Translations under genes and position numbers: made by a program
Assembly: GCA_027533425.1 (NCBI GenBank)
Contig: JAPZUD010000001.1
Span: 806,001 to 870,000 of the forward strand
Direction: 5' to 3'
DNA: 64,000 nucleotides
From: Beijerinckiaceae bacterium
Lineage (GTDB): Bacteria; Pseudomonadota; Alphaproteobacteria; Rhizobiales; Beijerinckiaceae
Notes under the pieces: model-generated
Database searches by the model: none
What the model saw: only the letters and a program-made list of their open reading frames with translations
What the model was told of the DNA's origin: nothing
Part shown: positions 45,003 to 57,119 of the stretch, piece by piece
How the letters are laid out: each line of letters starts with the position of its first letter
How positions within the stretch are numbered: position 1 is the first letter of the stretch

Positions 45003-46448
45003 TCAGAAGAGGGACCGCGCCGCCGCCTCGGCGACAGAGCGGACCGGACCGGCAACAACGGCGAACAGGATCACGAAAGCCGCCGAAATCCACATCACGG
45101 CGCGGATCTCAAGGCCGGCATTCCGGAAGGCCGGTGCCGGCTCGTCGAAATACATCACCTTGATAATCCTGAGATAATAGAAGGCGGAGACCACGCTGGC
45201 GAGGATCCCGATCACCGACAGGGCAAAGAGTTTTGCCTGGATCGCGGCTGCAAAGACATAGAATTTGCCGAAGAACCCGGCCAAAGGCGGGATGCCGATC
45301 AGCGAGAACAGCAACGCCGCCATGACGAAGGCGAGCCCCGGGCTGGTGCGCGAGGCGCCAGCGAGATCGCTCACCAGTTCCATCCGCGTCCCGGTCTGAC
45401 CCTGCATGGCGAGGATGACGGCGAAAACGCCGATCGTCATGGCGAGATAGATCACCATGAAGATCACCACGCCCTCGACACCCTGCACCGTCCCGGCCGC
45501 CAGGCCGACCAGCGCATAGCCCATATTCCCGATCGAGGAATAGGCCATCAGCCGCTTGATGTTGTTCTGCCCGATCGCCGCGAAGGCGCCGAGACCCATC
45601 GAGGCAATGGCTGCGAAGGCAATGATCGGCTGCCAGTCCTTCAGGATCGGCAGGAAGGCATCGATCAGGATGCGCGTCGTCATCGCGACAGCCGCCATTT
45701 TCGGTGCGGTCGCGAAGAAGGCGGCCACCGGCGTCGGCGCGCCCTCATAGACATCCGGTGTCCACATATGGAACGGCACGACGCTCATCTTGAAGGCAAG
45801 GCCGGCGACGATGAAGACGAGGCCGATCATCACGCCCGAGCCATGCCCGCCCGTCACTGCCTTGGCGATGGTCGGGAAAGTCACCGAACCGGTAAAGCCA
45901 TAGACGAGGCTCATCCCGTAGAGCAGCATGCCCGAGGACAACGCGCCGAGAACAAAGTACTTCAGCCCGGCCTCGGAAGCCTTGGCATTGTCGCGATGGA
46001 TGGCCGCGACAACATAGAGCGCAAGGCTCTGCAATTCGACGCCGAGATAGAGCGAGATCAGCTCGTTGGCCGAGCACATCATCATCATCCCGATCGTCGA
46101 GAGCAGGATGAGGATCGTATATTCGAACCGAGCGACCTTCTCCTCCGCGAAGAAACGGTTGGACAGGATGATGGCCACCAGCGCGCCGATCAGCGTCAGG
46201 ATCTTCATCACCCGCGCGAAGACATCGACGACAAAGGCATCGTTGAAGGTCGAGAGCCGGGCCGGCCCCTGATCGATCAGGATCAGGCCGGCGAGAACCA
46301 GCGCGGCCATCGCGATCCGGTCGATCAGCACCTTGGCGCCATCCCCCCGGAACGAGCCGAGGAGAACGAGCGCGAGCGCGGCAACGGCCAGCACGATTTC
46401 CGGCAAAGCCGGGCCGAAGGCCGGAACAGGGGAAATCACCTGATTCAT
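45003..46448 (-). CDS. nuoN: NADH-quinone oxidoreductase subunit N
   Basis: Antiporter-like proton-pumping membrane subunit of complex I, about 481 residues and 13-14 helices. Typical regions are ELISLYLGVELQSLALYV, SVVPFHMWTPDVYEGAPTP and the Lys-bearing RLMAYSSIGNMGYALVGL. ATG 46448 is preceded by AGGAGGAGGGGG; the 16 upstream in-frame codons are excluded. Last nuo gene; birA follows after two bases. Confidence 0.97.
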   Translation of the reverse strand: MNQVISPVPAFGPALPEIVLAVAALALVLLGSFRGDGAKVLIDRIAMAALVLAGLILIDQGPARLSTFNDAFVVDVFARVMKILTLIGALVAIILSNRFFAEEKVARFEYTILILLSTIGMMMMCSANELISLYLGVELQSLALYVVAAIHRDNAKASEAGLKYFVLGALSSGMLLYGMSLVYGFTGSVTFPTIAKAVTGGHGSGVMIGLVFIVAGLAFKMSVVPFHMWTPDVYEGAPTPVAAFFATAPKMAAVAMTTRILIDAFLPILKDWQPIIAFAAIASMGLGAFAAIGQNNIKRLMAYSSIGNMGYALVGLAAGTVQGVEGVVIFMVIYLAMTIGVFAVILAMQGQTGTRMELVSDLAGASRTSPGLAFVMAALLFSLIGIPPLAGFFGKFYVFAAAIQAKLFALSVIGILASVVSAFYYLRIIKVMYFDEPAPAFRNAGLEIRAVMWISAAFVILFAVVAGPVRSVAEAAARSLF

Positions 46449-46464
46449 GGAAGCCCCCTCCTCC

Positions 46465-47967
46465 TTATTGCGCCAGAACGGCGAGCTTGCCGCCAAGCCC
46501 GGCCTGGACCGCAGCGAGAATACCGTCGACCGAAGCCTGGCTCATCGACAGGATGGCGTTCGGCTGCACGCCGAAATAGACGACCAGCAGCGCCAGCGGC
46601 ACGAGCAACGCCAGTTCGCGCCGGTCGAGATCCGGGATCGCCTCCAGCGAATGCTTCTCCACCTTGCCATAGACAACCCGGGCGAAGAGCCAGAGCGCAT
46701 AGCAGGCCGAGAAGATCACGCCGGTCGTCGCCAGCACGGCCACCCAGGTATTGGCCTTGTAGGAACCGAGCAAGGTCAGGAATTCCCCGACAAAGCCGCT
46801 GGTTCCCGGCAGGCCGACATTGGCCATGGTGAAGAGCAGGAAGACCAGTGCATAGAGCGGCATCCGGTTGACCAGCCCGCCATAGGCCGCGATCTCGCGC
46901 GTATGCAGACGGTCATAGACGACACCGACGCAGAGGAAGAGCGCGCCGGAAACCAGCCCGTGGCTGACCATCTGGAACACGGCACCCTGAACGCCTTGCG
47001 AATTCAGCGTGAAGAGGCCCATCGTCACGAAGCCCATATGCGCCACCGAGGAATAGGCGATCAGCTTCTTGATGTCCTCCTGCATCATCGCGACCAGGCT
47101 CGTATAGATGATCGCCACGACCGACAACGCGAAGACGAGATTGGCGAAATAGAGGCTCGCCTCCGGGAACATCGGCAGCGAGAACCGGATGAACCCGTAG
47201 CCGCCCATCTTCAGCAGGATGCCCGCCAGGATGACAGAGCCCGCCGTCGGCGCTTCCACATGCGCATCGGGCAGCCAGGTATGGACCGGCCACATCGGCA
47301 TCTTCACCGCGAACGAGGCGAAGAAGGCCAGCCAGAGCCAGTATTGCATGCCAGACGGGAATTTGTACGCCAGCAGCTTCACGATATCCGTCGAGCCCGC
47401 CGTCCAGTACATGGCCATGATGGCCAGCAGCATCAGCACCGAGCCGAGCAGGGTGTAGAGGAAGAACTTGAAGCTCGCATAGATGCGCCGTGCCCCGCCC
47501 CAGATCCCGATGATCAGGAACATCGGGATCAGCCCCGCCTCGAAGAATACATAGAACAGCACGAGATCCAGGCTGACGAAGACACCGATCATCAGGGTCT
47601 CGAGCAGCAGGAACAGCGCGAAATACTCCTTCACGCGGGTCCGGATCGAATGGAACGACGCCGCGATGCAGAACGGCATCAGGAAGGTCGTCAGGATGAC
47701 AAACGGCATCGCCACGCCGTCCACGCCCAGCTGATAGACGATCTGCTCGCCGAGCCATTCCTTGCGCTCGATCAGCTGGAAGCCGGCCTTGGTCGCGTCG
47801 AACCGCGCGAGAGCGACCAGGCTCAGCAGGAAGGTGACGATCGTCGTCCAGAAGGCGCCCCAGCGCGCATTGCGGAGGCCCGCCTCGTCATCCTTCTGCA
47901 GGAGGACAAACCCCGCACCGACCAGCGGCAGGACGAGCAGCCCGGAGAGAATGCCGAAGCCGAACAT
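46465..47967 (-). CDS. nuoM: NADH-quinone oxidoreductase subunit M
   Basis: Antiporter-like subunit, 500 residues. Conserved parts include the helix with [20 protein letters not shown] (the functional Glu), [40 protein letters not shown] and [18 protein letters not shown]. Start and nuoL stop share one base (TAATG); nuoN follows after 16 bases. Confidence 0.97.
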   Translation of the reverse strand: MFGFGILSGLLVLPLVGAGFVLLQKDDEAGLRNARWGAFWTTIVTFLLSLVALARFDATKAGFQLIERKEWLGEQIVYQLGVDGVAMPFVILTTFLMPFCIAASFHSIRTRVKEYFALFLLLETLMIGVFVSLDLVLFYVFFEAGLIPMFLIIGIWGGARRIYASFKFFLYTLLGSVLMLLAIMAMYWTAGSTDIVKLLAYKFPSGMQYWLWLAFFASFAVKMPMWPVHTWLPDAHVEAPTAGSVILAGILLKMGGYGFIRFSLPMFPEASLYFANLVFALSVVAIIYTSLVAMMQEDIKKLIAYSSVAHMGFVTMGLFTLNSQGVQGAVFQMVSHGLVSGALFLCVGVVYDRLHTREIAAYGGLVNRMPLYALVFLLFTMANVGLPGTSGFVGEFLTLLGSYKANTWVAVLATTGVIFSACYALWLFARVVYGKVEKHSLEAIPDLDRRELALLVPLALLVVYFGVQPNAILSMSQASVDGILAAVQAGLGGKLAVLAQ

Positions 47968-50075
47968 TAGTGCGCTCCCCCTGCGAACAGATACCAGGTC
48001 ACGAAGCCAGCCACCCCGAGCAGCATCGCGAAGGCGTAATGGTAGACATAGCCGGTCTGCAGCTTGACCACGCGGCCGGTCACACGGAGCACCGATGCCG
48101 AGACGCCGTCCGGGCCGAACCCGTCAATGACGACGCCATCGCCCTTCTTCCAGAGAAAATGGCCCAGCCGGCGCGCCGGCCGCACAAAGATCAGGTCGTA
48201 GAGTTCGTCGAAATACCACTTGTTGAGCAGGAAGCGATAAACGACATCGTGCCGCGCCGCGATCTTGCCCGGCATGTCGGTCCATTTGATGTAGAAGGCC
48301 CAGGCCAGCGCGAAGCCGAGCACCATCATCACGAACGGCGTCCACGGCACCCAGCGCGGCAGCTTGGCCGGATCGTGCATGTCGTGCAGGGTGTGGTTGC
48401 CGGCTGCAGTGAAGATCGCGTTCTTCCAGAACGGGCCATTGGCATCCGACAGGAAGGCATGGACCAGCGGAAACCCGGCCAGGATCGCCCCGGCTGCGAG
48501 GATGCCCAAAGGCACCAGCATGACCATCGGGCTCTCATGCGCATGGTCATAGGTGTGATGGTCGGCCCGCGTCTTGCCCATGAAGGTCATGAAGAAAAGG
48601 CGCCACGAATAGAACGAGGTCATGAAGGCCGCGATCACCACGCAGACGAAGGCATAGACATGCCCCGGCGTGTGGGCGACATAGGCTGCCTCGATGATCG
48701 CATCCTTCGAATAGAAGCCCGCCGTGAAGGGAAAGCCCGTCAGCGCGATCGTGCCGATGCCCATCATGGCTGCCGTGAACGGGATCTTCTTCGAAAGCCC
48801 GCCCATCTTCCGGATATCCTGCTCATGGTGCATGGCATGGATGACCGAGCCGGCCCCGAGGAACAGCAGCGCCTTGAAGAAGGCATGCGTGAAGAGATGG
48901 TAGATCCCGGCGGAATAGACACCGACGCCGAGCGCGACGAACATGTAGCCGAGCTGCGAACAGGTCGAATAGGCAATGACGCGCTTGATGTCGTTCTGCA
49001 CCAGCCCGACCGTCGCGGCGAAGAACGCCGTTGTCGCGCCCACCACCAGCACCACGCTCTGCGCGAAGGGAGCATGCTCGAAGATCGGCGAGAGCCGGGC
49101 CACCATGAACACACCGGCCGTCACCATCGTGGCGGCATGGATGAGCGCGGAAACCGGGGTCGGCCCCTCCATCGCATCCGGCAGCCAGGTATGGAGCAGG
49201 AACTGCGCCGACTTGCCCATCGCACCCATGAAGAGCAGCAGGGCGGCCAGTTCAAGCGCCTTGACCTCATAGCCGAGGAACTTCACCATCGCCTTGTCCT
49301 GGCCGGCCACGCCGGCGAAGATCGGGTCGAAGGTCACCGCGCCGAAGATCCAGAACACCAGGAAGATGCCGAGCGCGAAGCCGAAATCGCCGACGCGGTT
49401 GACGATGAAGGCCTTCATCGCGGCGTCATTGGCGCTCTTCTTCTTGTACCAGAAGCCGATCAGCAGGTAGCTCGCCAGACCCACGCCTTCCCAGCCGAAG
49501 AACATCTGGACGAGATTATCCGACGTCACCAGCATCAGCATGGCGAAGGTGAAGAGCGAGAGATAGGCGAAGAAACGCGGCCGCGCCGGATCCTCGTGCA
49601 TGTAGCCGATCGAATAGAGATGGACGAGCGTCGAGACGCTGGTCACCACCACCAGCATCACCGCCGTCAGCGTATCGACACGCAGGGCCCAGTCGACCAC
49701 GAAGCTGCCGACATGGATCCACTCCGCCACCGTGACGCGGACCGGCGCACCCGAGCCGAGCGCGACCTGGAAGAACATCACCCAGGCGAGCAGGCAGGAC
49801 ACCGCGAGGAAGCCGGTCGTGATGATCTCGGCGAAACGCGAGACGGGCTCAGGATGCGGCGAGGGCTCGGGCGCATGATGATCGCCATGGCCGTGATCGT
49901 CATGGCCATGGTCGTCATGCCCATGGTGCCCGTGCGCCGCATGGCCATGGCCGGAATGATCCGCATTGCCGAAGGCCAGCACCTCGGCCTCGCGGGCGGG
50001 GCGATGGGCCAGGAGGCTGGCAATCCCCGCAATGAGGAAGCCGAGCAGCGGCAGGAAGACGATTGCGTGCGCCAT
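47967..50075 (-). CDS. nuoL: NADH-quinone oxidoreductase subunit L with a histidine-rich insert
   Basis: Distal antiporter-like subunit with the long lateral helix, 702 residues (family about 610-680). Core motifs: [79 protein letters not shown]. Between the first two membrane helices, residues 38-78 are replaced or extended by a His/Asp/Gly-rich stretch (13 histidines within residues 40-67, with [16 protein letters not shown]), encoded at 49851-49964. This likely binds metal ions or is a flexible loop; it is not needed for the known mechanism. Confidence 0.96.
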   Translation of the reverse strand: MAHAIVFLPLLGFLIAGIASLLAHRPAREAEVLAFGNADHSGHGHAAHGHHGHDDHGHDDHGHGDHHAPEPSPHPEPVSRFAEIITTGFLAVSCLLAWVMFFQVALGSGAPVRVTVAEWIHVGSFVVDWALRVDTLTAVMLVVVTSVSTLVHLYSIGYMHEDPARPRFFAYLSLFTFAMLMLVTSDNLVQMFFGWEGVGLASYLLIGFWYKKKSANDAAMKAFIVNRVGDFGFALGIFLVFWIFGAVTFDPIFAGVAGQDKAMVKFLGYEVKALELAALLLFMGAMGKSAQFLLHTWLPDAMEGPTPVSALIHAATMVTAGVFMVARLSPIFEHAPFAQSVVLVVGATTAFFAATVGLVQNDIKRVIAYSTCSQLGYMFVALGVGVYSAGIYHLFTHAFFKALLFLGAGSVIHAMHHEQDIRKMGGLSKKIPFTAAMMGIGTIALTGFPFTAGFYSKDAIIEAAYVAHTPGHVYAFVCVVIAAFMTSFYSWRLFFMTFMGKTRADHHTYDHAHESPMVMLVPLGILAAGAILAGFPLVHAFLSDANGPFWKNAIFTAAGNHTLHDMHDPAKLPRWVPWTPFVMMVLGFALAWAFYIKWTDMPGKIAARHDVVYRFLLNKWYFDELYDLIFVRPARRLGHFLWKKGDGVVIDGFGPDGVSASVLRVTGRVVKLQTGYVYHYAFAMLLGVAGFVTWYLFAGGAH

Positions 50076-50082
50076 GGCTTGC

Positions 50083-50388
50083 TCAGCCCTTCATCACATT
50101 GATGTCTTCAACCGCGATCGTGCCGCGGTTGCGGAAATAGACGACGAGAATGGCCAGGCCGATCGCGGCTTCCGCCGCGGCCACCGTCAGCACCAGCAGG
50201 GCGAAGACCTGCCCCGTAAGGTCGCCCAGATGGGTCGAGAAGGCGACAAGGTTGATGTTCACCGCCAGCAGGATGAGCTCGATCGACATCAGGATGACGA
50301 TCACGTTCTTCCGGTTCATGAAGATCCCGAACGCGCCGAGCGTGAACAGCATCGCTGCCACGACGAGATAATGCGACAATCCGATCAT
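50083..50388 (-). CDS. nuoK: NADH-quinone oxidoreductase subunit K
   Basis: Three-helix subunit of the E-channel, 101 residues: [40 protein letters not shown] (conserved membrane Glu) and [20 protein letters not shown] with the second Glu. ATG 50388 was taken because homologues begin MIGLSHYL; the upstream in-frame codons lie in nuoJ. One base separates it from the nuoJ stop. Confidence 0.97.
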   Translation of the reverse strand: MIGLSHYLVVAAMLFTLGAFGIFMNRKNVIVILMSIELILLAVNINLVAFSTHLGDLTGQVFALLVLTVAAAEAAIGLAILVVYFRNRGTIAVEDINVMKG

Positions 50389-50389
50389 C

Positions 50390-51064
50390 CTAGCCCCCGA
50401 TTCCCGGCTGATCCTGGCCCGCCGCATCGCGGCGCATCACGCCCGATGTGGAAACACCCTGCCCCGGCGCGACCGAGACGACAGCCATCGCCGTCGCCTT
50501 GCCGCGCGCATTCTGCGCCATCACATCCTGCCGCTTGACGCCGACCCGCTCGCGCAGGGTCAGCACGATGGCCCCGATCATCGCGACCAGCAGGATCAGG
50601 CCCGCCGCCTGGAAGAAATAGACATATTCGGTGTAGAGCACGCGGCCGAGCGCACGGGCATTCATGGCGTCGATCGGCTGGGCCGCCGCGGCCTTGCGCA
50701 TGTTCAGCGCTTCCGGCGCGAGCTGCCAGGTCCCGACGACCAGCGCGATCTCGATGAAGAAGATCAGCGAAATCACGGTGCCGAGCGGCAGATATTGAAG
50801 GAAGCCCTGCCGCAATTCGGCGAAATCGACGTCAAGCATCATGACGACGAACAGGAACAGCACCGCCACCGCACCGACATAGACGACGATGAGGATCATC
50901 GCGAGGAATTCTGCCCCCATGAGCAGGAACAGACCGGCCGCGTTGAAGAAGGCGAGGATCAGGAACAGCACGGCATGTACCGGGTTCCGCGACGAGACGA
51001 CCATCACCGCCGAGGCGATGAGCAGCCCGGAGAAAAGATAGAAGAAGAGAGTCACGACATTCAT
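50390..51064 (-). CDS. nuoJ: NADH-quinone oxidoreductase subunit J
   Basis: Five-helix membrane subunit of about 224 residues: [47 protein letters not shown]-like [30 protein letters not shown] (split across a helix with the conserved Tyr/Val). The C-terminal 50 residues are soluble, longer than in E. coli NuoJ. ATG 51064 follows GAGGGAG by eight bases; 53 upstream in-frame codons belong to nuoI in another frame. Confidence 0.96.
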   Translation of the reverse strand: MNVVTLFFYLFSGLLIASAVMVVSSRNPVHAVLFLILAFFNAAGLFLLMGAEFLAMILIVVYVGAVAVLFLFVVMMLDVDFAELRQGFLQYLPLGTVISLIFFIEIALVVGTWQLAPEALNMRKAAAAQPIDAMNARALGRVLYTEYVYFFQAAGLILLVAMIGAIVLTLRERVGVKRQDVMAQNARGKATAMAVVSVAPGQGVSTSGVMRRDAAGQDQPGIGG

Positions 51065-51077
51065 GGCGGCGGCTCCC

Positions 51078-51566
51078 TCAGCGATACGGCGCGTCGATGG
51101 CGATGTTCCGCGCGATCTCGCGCTCCCACCGTGCGCCGTTCGCGAGCAGCTTGTCCTTGTTGTAGAACAGCTCCTCGCGGGTCTCGGTCGCGAATTCGAA
51201 ATTCGGCCCCTCGACGATCGCATCGACCGGGCAGGCTTCCTGGCAGAAGCCGCAATAGATGCATTTCGTCATGTCGATATCGTAGCGCGTCGTGCGGCGG
51301 GTGCCGTCATTGCGGCGCGGGCCGGCCTCGATCGTGATGGCCTGGGCAGGGCAGATCGCCTCGCAGAGCTTGCAGGCAATGCAGCGCTCCTCGCCGTTGG
51401 GATAGCGGCGCAATGCATGCTCGCCCCGGAAGCGCGGCGAGACCTGCCCCTTCTCGAACGGGTAGTTGAGCGTCGGCTTGGGCTTGAAGAAATAGCGCAT
51501 CGTCAGGAAGAACGCCGAAACGAACTCCTTCAGCAGCAGCCCCCTGGCAGCTTGAGCGAATGACAT
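51078..51566 (-). CDS. nuoI: NADH-quinone oxidoreductase subunit I (two 4Fe-4S clusters)
   Basis: Peripheral ferredoxin-like subunit of about 162 residues carrying clusters N6a and N6b: [12 protein letters not shown] and [12 protein letters not shown]. It has the N-terminal membrane-contacting helix [21 protein letters not shown] 51566 has GAGGAG eight bases upstream. 14 bases separate it from the small membrane-protein gene upstream. Confidence 0.97.
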   Translation of the reverse strand: MSFAQAARGLLLKEFVSAFFLTMRYFFKPKPTLNYPFEKGQVSPRFRGEHALRRYPNGEERCIACKLCEAICPAQAITIEAGPRRNDGTRRTTRYDIDMTKCIYCGFCQEACPVDAIVEGPNFEFATETREELFYNKDKLLANGARWEREIARNIAIDAPYR

Positions 51567-51580
51567 CGCCGAGGCTCCTC

Positions 51581-51799
51581 TCACTCTGTCCATTTCACCG
51601 CGAGCATGTAGCCGATCACCGCGAAAACCAGCGGCAGGCCGAGAAAGCTCGTCAGCTTGAGTTGATCGATCGCGTCATAGGCGCGCTGCTGGATATGCAG
51701 CGGCTTCCCGACAGCGTAACGGCGCAGCAGGATGACCTGCAGCATCGCGAAAGCGAGGCCGAGCAGGGCGCCTGTGATCGTTCCGAGCATGATCATCAT
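51581..51799 (-). CDS. Small two-helix membrane protein inside the nuo operon (between nuoH and nuoI)
   Basis: 72 residues. Two predicted membrane helices ([20 protein letters not shown] and [16 protein letters not shown]) flank a basic, polar middle part ([20 protein letters not shown]). It starts with ATG 51799 (other in-frame ATGs at 51796 and 51790), GAGGG five bases upstream; it is 10 bases from nuoH and 14 from nuoI, and codon use is host-like. Not one of the 14 Nuo subunits, and I do not recognise the family. Position suggests a role tied to complex I assembly or the membrane arm, but that is inference. Confidence 0.75.
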   Translation of the reverse strand: MMIMLGTITGALLGLAFAMLQVILLRRYAVGKPLHIQQRAYDAIDQLKLTSFLGLPLVFAVIGYMLAVKWTE

Positions 51800-51809
51800 C
51801 GCGCCGCCC

Positions 51810-52982
51810 TCACCGGTACCAGCCGGTCAGCTGGAGCACGCCCGCCACGATCACGACGGCCGCGAGGCTGAGCGGCAGGAACACCTTCCAGCCCAGCCGC
51901 ATCAGCTGGTCGTAGCGGTAGCGCGGCACCATGGCCTTGACCATGGCGAACATGAAGAACACCGCGGAAACCTTGATCACGAACCACACCACGCCCGGCA
52001 CCCAGGTGAAGGGCGCGATGGCGAGCGGCGGCGTCCAGCCCCCGAGGAACAGGATCGCCGTCAGCGAGCACATGGTCATGATCGCCACGTATTCGCCCAG
52101 CATGAAGAGCAGATACGGCGTCGACGCATATTCCGACATGAAGCCGGCCACGAGCTCGGATTCCGCTTCCGGAAGGTCAAAGGGCGGCCGGTTCGTCTCG
52201 GCCAGGGCCGAGATGAAGAAGATCACGAACATCGGGAAAAGCGGGATGAAGAACCAGTTCAGGAACGTCATCCACGGCACGCCGAGCATATGCGCGATAC
52301 CGGCATTCTGCTGCGCGAGGACAATGTCAGTCAGGTTCAGCGAGCCGACGATCATCAGCACGGTGATGATGACGAAGCCGATCGAGACCTCGTAGGACAC
52401 CATCTGCGCCGCCGAACGGAGGGCACCGAGGAACGGATATTTCGAGTTCGAGGCCCAGCCACCGATGATGATCCCGTAGACGCCGAGCGAGGAAATCGCG
52501 AAGATATAGAGGATGCCGACATTGATATCGGCAATGGCCCAGCCCGCATTGACCGGGATCACTGCCCAGGCCGCCAGCGCCAGCACGCAGGTCAGCAGCG
52601 GCGCGAGCAGGAACAGGGCCTTGTCCGCCCCGGCCGGCACAACCGGCTCCTTCAGCACGAATTTCAGGAAATCCGCGAAGCTCTGCAGCAGGCCCCAGGG
52701 CCCGACCACGTTCGGGCCGCGCCGCAATTGCACCGCCGCCCAGATCTTGCGGTCAGCGAGCAGGATATAGGCGATGAAGATCAGCAAACCCGCCAGCAGG
52801 AGCAGGCTCTTGCCGACAATGATCAGCGCCGGGATGAACCAGGTCGTCTCCAGCACGAGGTAGCGCAGCAGGAGGAAGCCGAGATAGATCGCGGCCAGCA
52901 CACCGATCGTGCCGAGCCCCATCAGGATCAGCGGAACCCAGTTGGTCTTCTTCTTGGGCAGGTTGGGCGAGATGTCGACCAT
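51810..52982 (-). CDS. nuoH: NADH-quinone oxidoreductase subunit H with an extra N-terminal helix
   Basis: Quinone-site membrane subunit of complex I. The conserved core starts around residue 50 ([35 protein letters not shown]) and contains [20 protein letters not shown]-like [19 protein letters not shown] and the EY-x-G stretch. At 390 residues it is longer than the usual 330-350. The first 45 residues ([20 protein letters not shown]...) add a lysine patch and a hydrophobic helix. AGAGGA four to five bases before ATG 52982 supports this long start. Confidence 0.95.
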   Translation of the reverse strand: MVDISPNLPKKKTNWVPLILMGLGTIGVLAAIYLGFLLLRYLVLETTWFIPALIIVGKSLLLLAGLLIFIAYILLADRKIWAAVQLRRGPNVVGPWGLLQSFADFLKFVLKEPVVPAGADKALFLLAPLLTCVLALAAWAVIPVNAGWAIADINVGILYIFAISSLGVYGIIIGGWASNSKYPFLGALRSAAQMVSYEVSIGFVIITVLMIVGSLNLTDIVLAQQNAGIAHMLGVPWMTFLNWFFIPLFPMFVIFFISALAETNRPPFDLPEAESELVAGFMSEYASTPYLLFMLGEYVAIMTMCSLTAILFLGGWTPPLAIAPFTWVPGVVWFVIKVSAVFFMFAMVKAMVPRYRYDQLMRLGWKVFLPLSLAAVVIVAGVLQLTGWYR

Positions 52983-52991
52983 GATATCCTC

Positions 52992-55058
<2,067 letters not shown>

Positions 55059-55067
55059 GCTTTCCCC

Positions 55068-56369
55068 TCACTCCGCCGCGACGCGCACAGGGTCGCTGTG
55101 CGGATTCGCCGAATACTGGTCGATCTTCTTCTCGATCTCATGCCGGAAATGCCGGATCAGGCCCTGAATCGGCCAGGCCGCGGCATCGCCGAGTGCGCAG
55201 ATCGTATGGCCCTCGATGCGGGTCGAGACATCGAGCAGCATGTCGATCTCGCGCTTCTGCGCCCGGCCCTCGGCCATGCGCATCATCACGCGGGCCATCC
55301 AGCCCGTGCCCTCGCGGCAGGGCGTGCACTGGCCGCAGCTCTCGTGCTTGTAGAAATGCGAGATCCGGGCAATCGCGCGGACAATGTCGGTCGACTTGTC
55401 CATGACGATCACCGCCGCCGTGCCAAGGCCGGATTTCAGCCCGCGCAGGGTGTCGAAATCCATCGGCGCATCGATGATCTGCTCGGCCGGAACGCAGGGC
55501 ACCGAGGAACCGCCGGGGATCACCGCCAGCAGATTGTCCCAGCCGCCACGGATGCCGCCGCAATGCGTGTCGATCAGCTCGCGGAAGGGAATCCCCATCG
55601 CTTCCTCGACATTGCACGGCGTATTCACATGGCCGGACACGCAGAACAGCTTGGTGCCGACATTGTTCGGCCGGCCGATGCTGTTGAACCAGCTCGCCCC
55701 GCGCCGGAGAATCGTGCCGGCCACGGCAATCGATTCCACGTTGTTCACCGTGGTCGGGCAGCCATAGAGGCCCATATTGGCCGGGAACGGCGGCTTCAGG
55801 CGCGGCTGGCCCTTCTTGCCCTCGAGGCTCTCGAGCAGGGCCGTTTCCTCGCCGCAGATATAGGCGCCGGCGCCATGATGGACATAGATGTCGAACGGGT
55901 AGCCATGGACATTGTCCTTGCCGACCAGCTTGGCGGCATAGGCCTCGTCCACCGCCTTCTGCAGGGCGATCCGCTCGGCGATATATTCGCCGCGGATATA
56001 GATATAGGCCGCATGCGCGCCCATCGCGAAGGAGGCGATCAGGCAACCTTCGATCAGGAGATGCGGGTCATGCCGCATGATCTCGCGGTCCTTGCAGGTG
56101 CCCGGCTCGGATTCGTCGGCATTGACAACGAGATAATGCGGGCGGCCATCGTTGACCTTCGGCATGAAGGACCATTTCATGCCCGTCGGGAAGCCGGCCC
56201 CGCCGCGCCCGCGCAGGCCGGAAGCCTTCATCTCGTCGATCACCCAGTCCCGGCCCATGGCAAGGATATGCTTGGTGCCGTCCCAATTGCCGCGCTTCAG
56301 CGCGGCTTTCAGGCCCGGATCCTGCCGGCCGTAGAGATTGGTGAAGATGCGGTCGCGGTCGTGAAGCAT
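55068..56369 (-). CDS. nuoF: NADH-quinone oxidoreductase subunit F
   Basis: NADH- and FMN-binding subunit, 433 residues. It has the glycine-rich [50 protein letters not shown] and the N3 cluster ligands in [16 protein letters not shown] with the distal Cys in [13 protein letters not shown]. It starts three bases after the stop of a lipoprotein gene that separates it from nuoE. Confidence 0.97.
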   Translation of the reverse strand: MLHDRDRIFTNLYGRQDPGLKAALKRGNWDGTKHILAMGRDWVIDEMKASGLRGRGGAGFPTGMKWSFMPKVNDGRPHYLVVNADESEPGTCKDREIMRHDPHLLIEGCLIASFAMGAHAAYIYIRGEYIAERIALQKAVDEAYAAKLVGKDNVHGYPFDIYVHHGAGAYICGEETALLESLEGKKGQPRLKPPFPANMGLYGCPTTVNNVESIAVAGTILRRGASWFNSIGRPNNVGTKLFCVSGHVNTPCNVEEAMGIPFRELIDTHCGGIRGGWDNLLAVIPGGSSVPCVPAEQIIDAPMDFDTLRGLKSGLGTAAVIVMDKSTDIVRAIARISHFYKHESCGQCTPCREGTGWMARVMMRMAEGRAQKREIDMLLDVSTRIEGHTICALGDAAAWPIQGLIRHFRHEIEKKIDQYSANPHSDPVRVAAE

Positions 56370-56372
56370 GCG

Positions 56373-56939
56373 CTACATCCGGTTGGGGTTTGACAGAACG
56401 GGACGGATAACCGCCCCGGAACGCGTTTCGACCGGCGCGACGAGCATGGCATCGTCACGCCAGTAATCCTGGGCGAGGTCGATCTTGCTGAAATCGACCC
56501 GGTCGAGCTGGTAGGTGACGCGGGTTGCCACGAACCAGCGCCCTTCCGGAAGCTGCCCAAAGCGGAAGGTTCCGGCCATGTCGCATTGCGTCACACGGAC
56601 CGCTTCCTTGTGGGCATCCACCAGCGCGGCAGCATCCTCGAAACGGTTGCCGGCGCGGAACACGCTGATCCATTCGCGGAAATACGGCGTATCCGGGACC
56701 AGGAACACCTCGCTGCCCGCGCAGCGCACCAGGCGGCCATTCGGGCGGCGGAGGAAACCCTCCCCGGCAATGGTCGCGGTGCCGCCGGCGCGGAAGGCAA
56801 GATGGTCCGCCGGGGAATAGGCCACGGCCTTCGGCACGCGCTGGGCACAGGCCACGACGGTCATGGCCACGACAAGAAGGGCGAGGAAATGGGGCGCGCG
56901 GCCAAAAGCCGGCACCCGGAAAAGGGACAAGGAAACCAT
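56373..56939 (-). CDS. Putative lipoprotein of unknown function between nuoE and nuoF
   Basis: About 188 residues. From ATG 56939 the N-terminus is a lipoprotein signal (RAPHFLALLVVAMTVVAC) with a VVAC lipobox at 28-31, then a beta-rich domain with GEGFLRRPNGRLVRCAGSEV, LVPDTPYFREWISVFR, TQCDMAGTFRFGQLPEGRWF and ATRVTYQLD, reminiscent of carboxypeptidase-regulatory-like beta-sandwiches. The frame stays open upstream to 57107, but that part crosses an AT-rich tract (56945-57000), unlike coding DNA here. Three bases separate it from nuoF. It is not a known complex I subunit; function unknown. Confidence 0.75.
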   Translation of the reverse strand: MVSLSLFRVPAFGRAPHFLALLVVAMTVVACAQRVPKAVAYSPADHLAFRAGGTATIAGEGFLRRPNGRLVRCAGSEVFLVPDTPYFREWISVFRAGNRFEDAAALVDAHKEAVRVTQCDMAGTFRFGQLPEGRWFVATRVTYQLDRVDFSKIDLAQDYWRDDAMLVAPVETRSGAVIRPVLSNPNRM

Positions 56940-57000
56940 TGAGGCAACACCCAAAAAAAGAACAAAAAAAATATTGATTTCAAAAAGATAAAACACGGCC
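56940..57000. other. AT-rich island upstream of the lipoprotein gene inside the nuo operon
   Basis: About 60 bases (including runs A7, A8 and ATATTGATTTCAA) with far lower GC than anything nearby. It lies between nuoE and the lipoprotein gene and may hold an internal promoter or an A/U-rich RNA-processing site for the minus-strand transcript; no unambiguous -35/-10 pair can be assigned. Confidence 0.45.
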
Positions 57001-57119
57001 ACACAAAACGCGGCCGTCATCGCCCGGGCAAGGATGCCCGTTCCCGGGAACAGGGAGACCTGTCCGGAAGGGAGTACTGTCAGATCGGTTGCCCGATCAC
57101 ATGCCATCTGCCCTGCCCC

